From Lachnospira sp900551945 (lineage in GTDB: Bacteria > Bacillota > Clostridia > Lachnospirales > Lachnospiraceae), in NCBI GenBank assembly GCA_048380335.1, contig DBFCCI010000057.1, forward strand, positions 1 to 52,667: 52,667 bases of DNA. The letters are read 5' to 3'. Shown piece by piece: positions 52,471 through 52,667 of this stretch (position 1 is its first letter; every line of letters begins with the position of its first letter). The notes below the pieces were generated by a model, which was not told the origin of the DNA, did no database searches, and saw only the letters and a program-made list of their open reading frames with translations. Made by a program: the position numbers and the translations under genes.

Positions 52471-52667
52471 GTTGTAATATTAGTAATAAATTAACTATAA
52501 AGTATAAATTAGGTAATTGCGAAATAAATTGACCGTAATTTATGTATTTTGCATAGAAATAAGCCCCAATATGATATTTTAGACCTTGAAATTTAGGCAA
52601 AATAGATATAAAAGTTTTTATTTCAGTGAGGAGCATTGCAAAATAGAGGCTCAAAGAAGTTAGAGTT

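Overview
The window looks like chromosomal DNA of a low-GC Firmicute of the family Lachnospiraceae, perhaps close to Lachnospira / [Eubacterium] eligens. The reasons are the AT-rich composition, AAAGGAG-type ribosome binding sites, several TTG starts, a type-A rnpB, a sporulation sigma factor G gene, Lachnospiraceae-type DUF families (5716/5717/1540) and a galacturonate (pectin) pathway. The genus is an inference. There is no prophage, CRISPR array, rRNA operon or intact transposase.

Layout. 1-4040: the end of a TnpB-type IS relic, an NhaC-like antiporter, repeat A1 with degenerate tandem repeats, a small basic protein and a zinc-dependent phospholipase-C-like protein. 4246-13230: rarA followed by a tight four-gene cluster (giant solenoid protein, Hsp70/actin-like protein, TPR protein, membrane coiled-coil protein) that looks like one uncharacterised system. 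13383-19113: pheS-pheT-queA, a PilZ protein, repeat A2 and rnpB. 19459-22646: pyrBI (minus strand), a nested repeat A3/B3, and trpS with a long leader. 23014-29832: a lactonase-like propeller, ylmC/ymxH and sigG (minus strand), then nrdR, yqeG, aroE-aroK, aroQ and efp. 30044-33983: a DUF1540 protein, lepB, CIRCE-controlled htpG and a small hypothetical gene (minus strand). 34139-37336: a tandem-duplicated LTA-synthase-like protein. 37511-39204: a two-gene ABC transporter and tRNA-Thr(CGU). 39661-47444: a TepA-like protease, a radical SAM protein, a GH13-like protein without catalytic residues, a TPR protein, a HAD phosphatase, a decayed GGDEF gene, a structured leader, a YcgR/PilZ protein and a YvyF-like zinc protein. 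47572-52371: galacturonate catabolism (uxaC and a LacI regulator on the minus strand, divergent uxaB) with two matching operators.

How the genes work together. UxaC and UxaB carry out the first two steps of galacturonate breakdown under a LacI-type repressor or CcpA. AroE, AroK and AroQ are three shikimate-pathway steps. PheST, TrpS, EF-P, QueA, RNase P and tRNA-Thr serve translation. The two PilZ proteins and the broken GGDEF gene suggest cyclic-di-GMP signalling, probably tied to motility.

The most unusual content is non-coding. (i) Four copies of a ~155-nt hairpin family (A) have outer stems that differ between copies but stay complementary. (ii) Four copies of a ~95-nt two-hairpin family (B) occur, one nested inside A3. 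(iii) A shared leader module lies in front of the unrelated genes trpS, efp and uxaB. In it a good Shine-Dalgarno sequence sits 85-155 nt before the AUG and may be bridged by a helix; pyrI shows a simpler form with a perfect 20-bp palindrome between SD and AUG.
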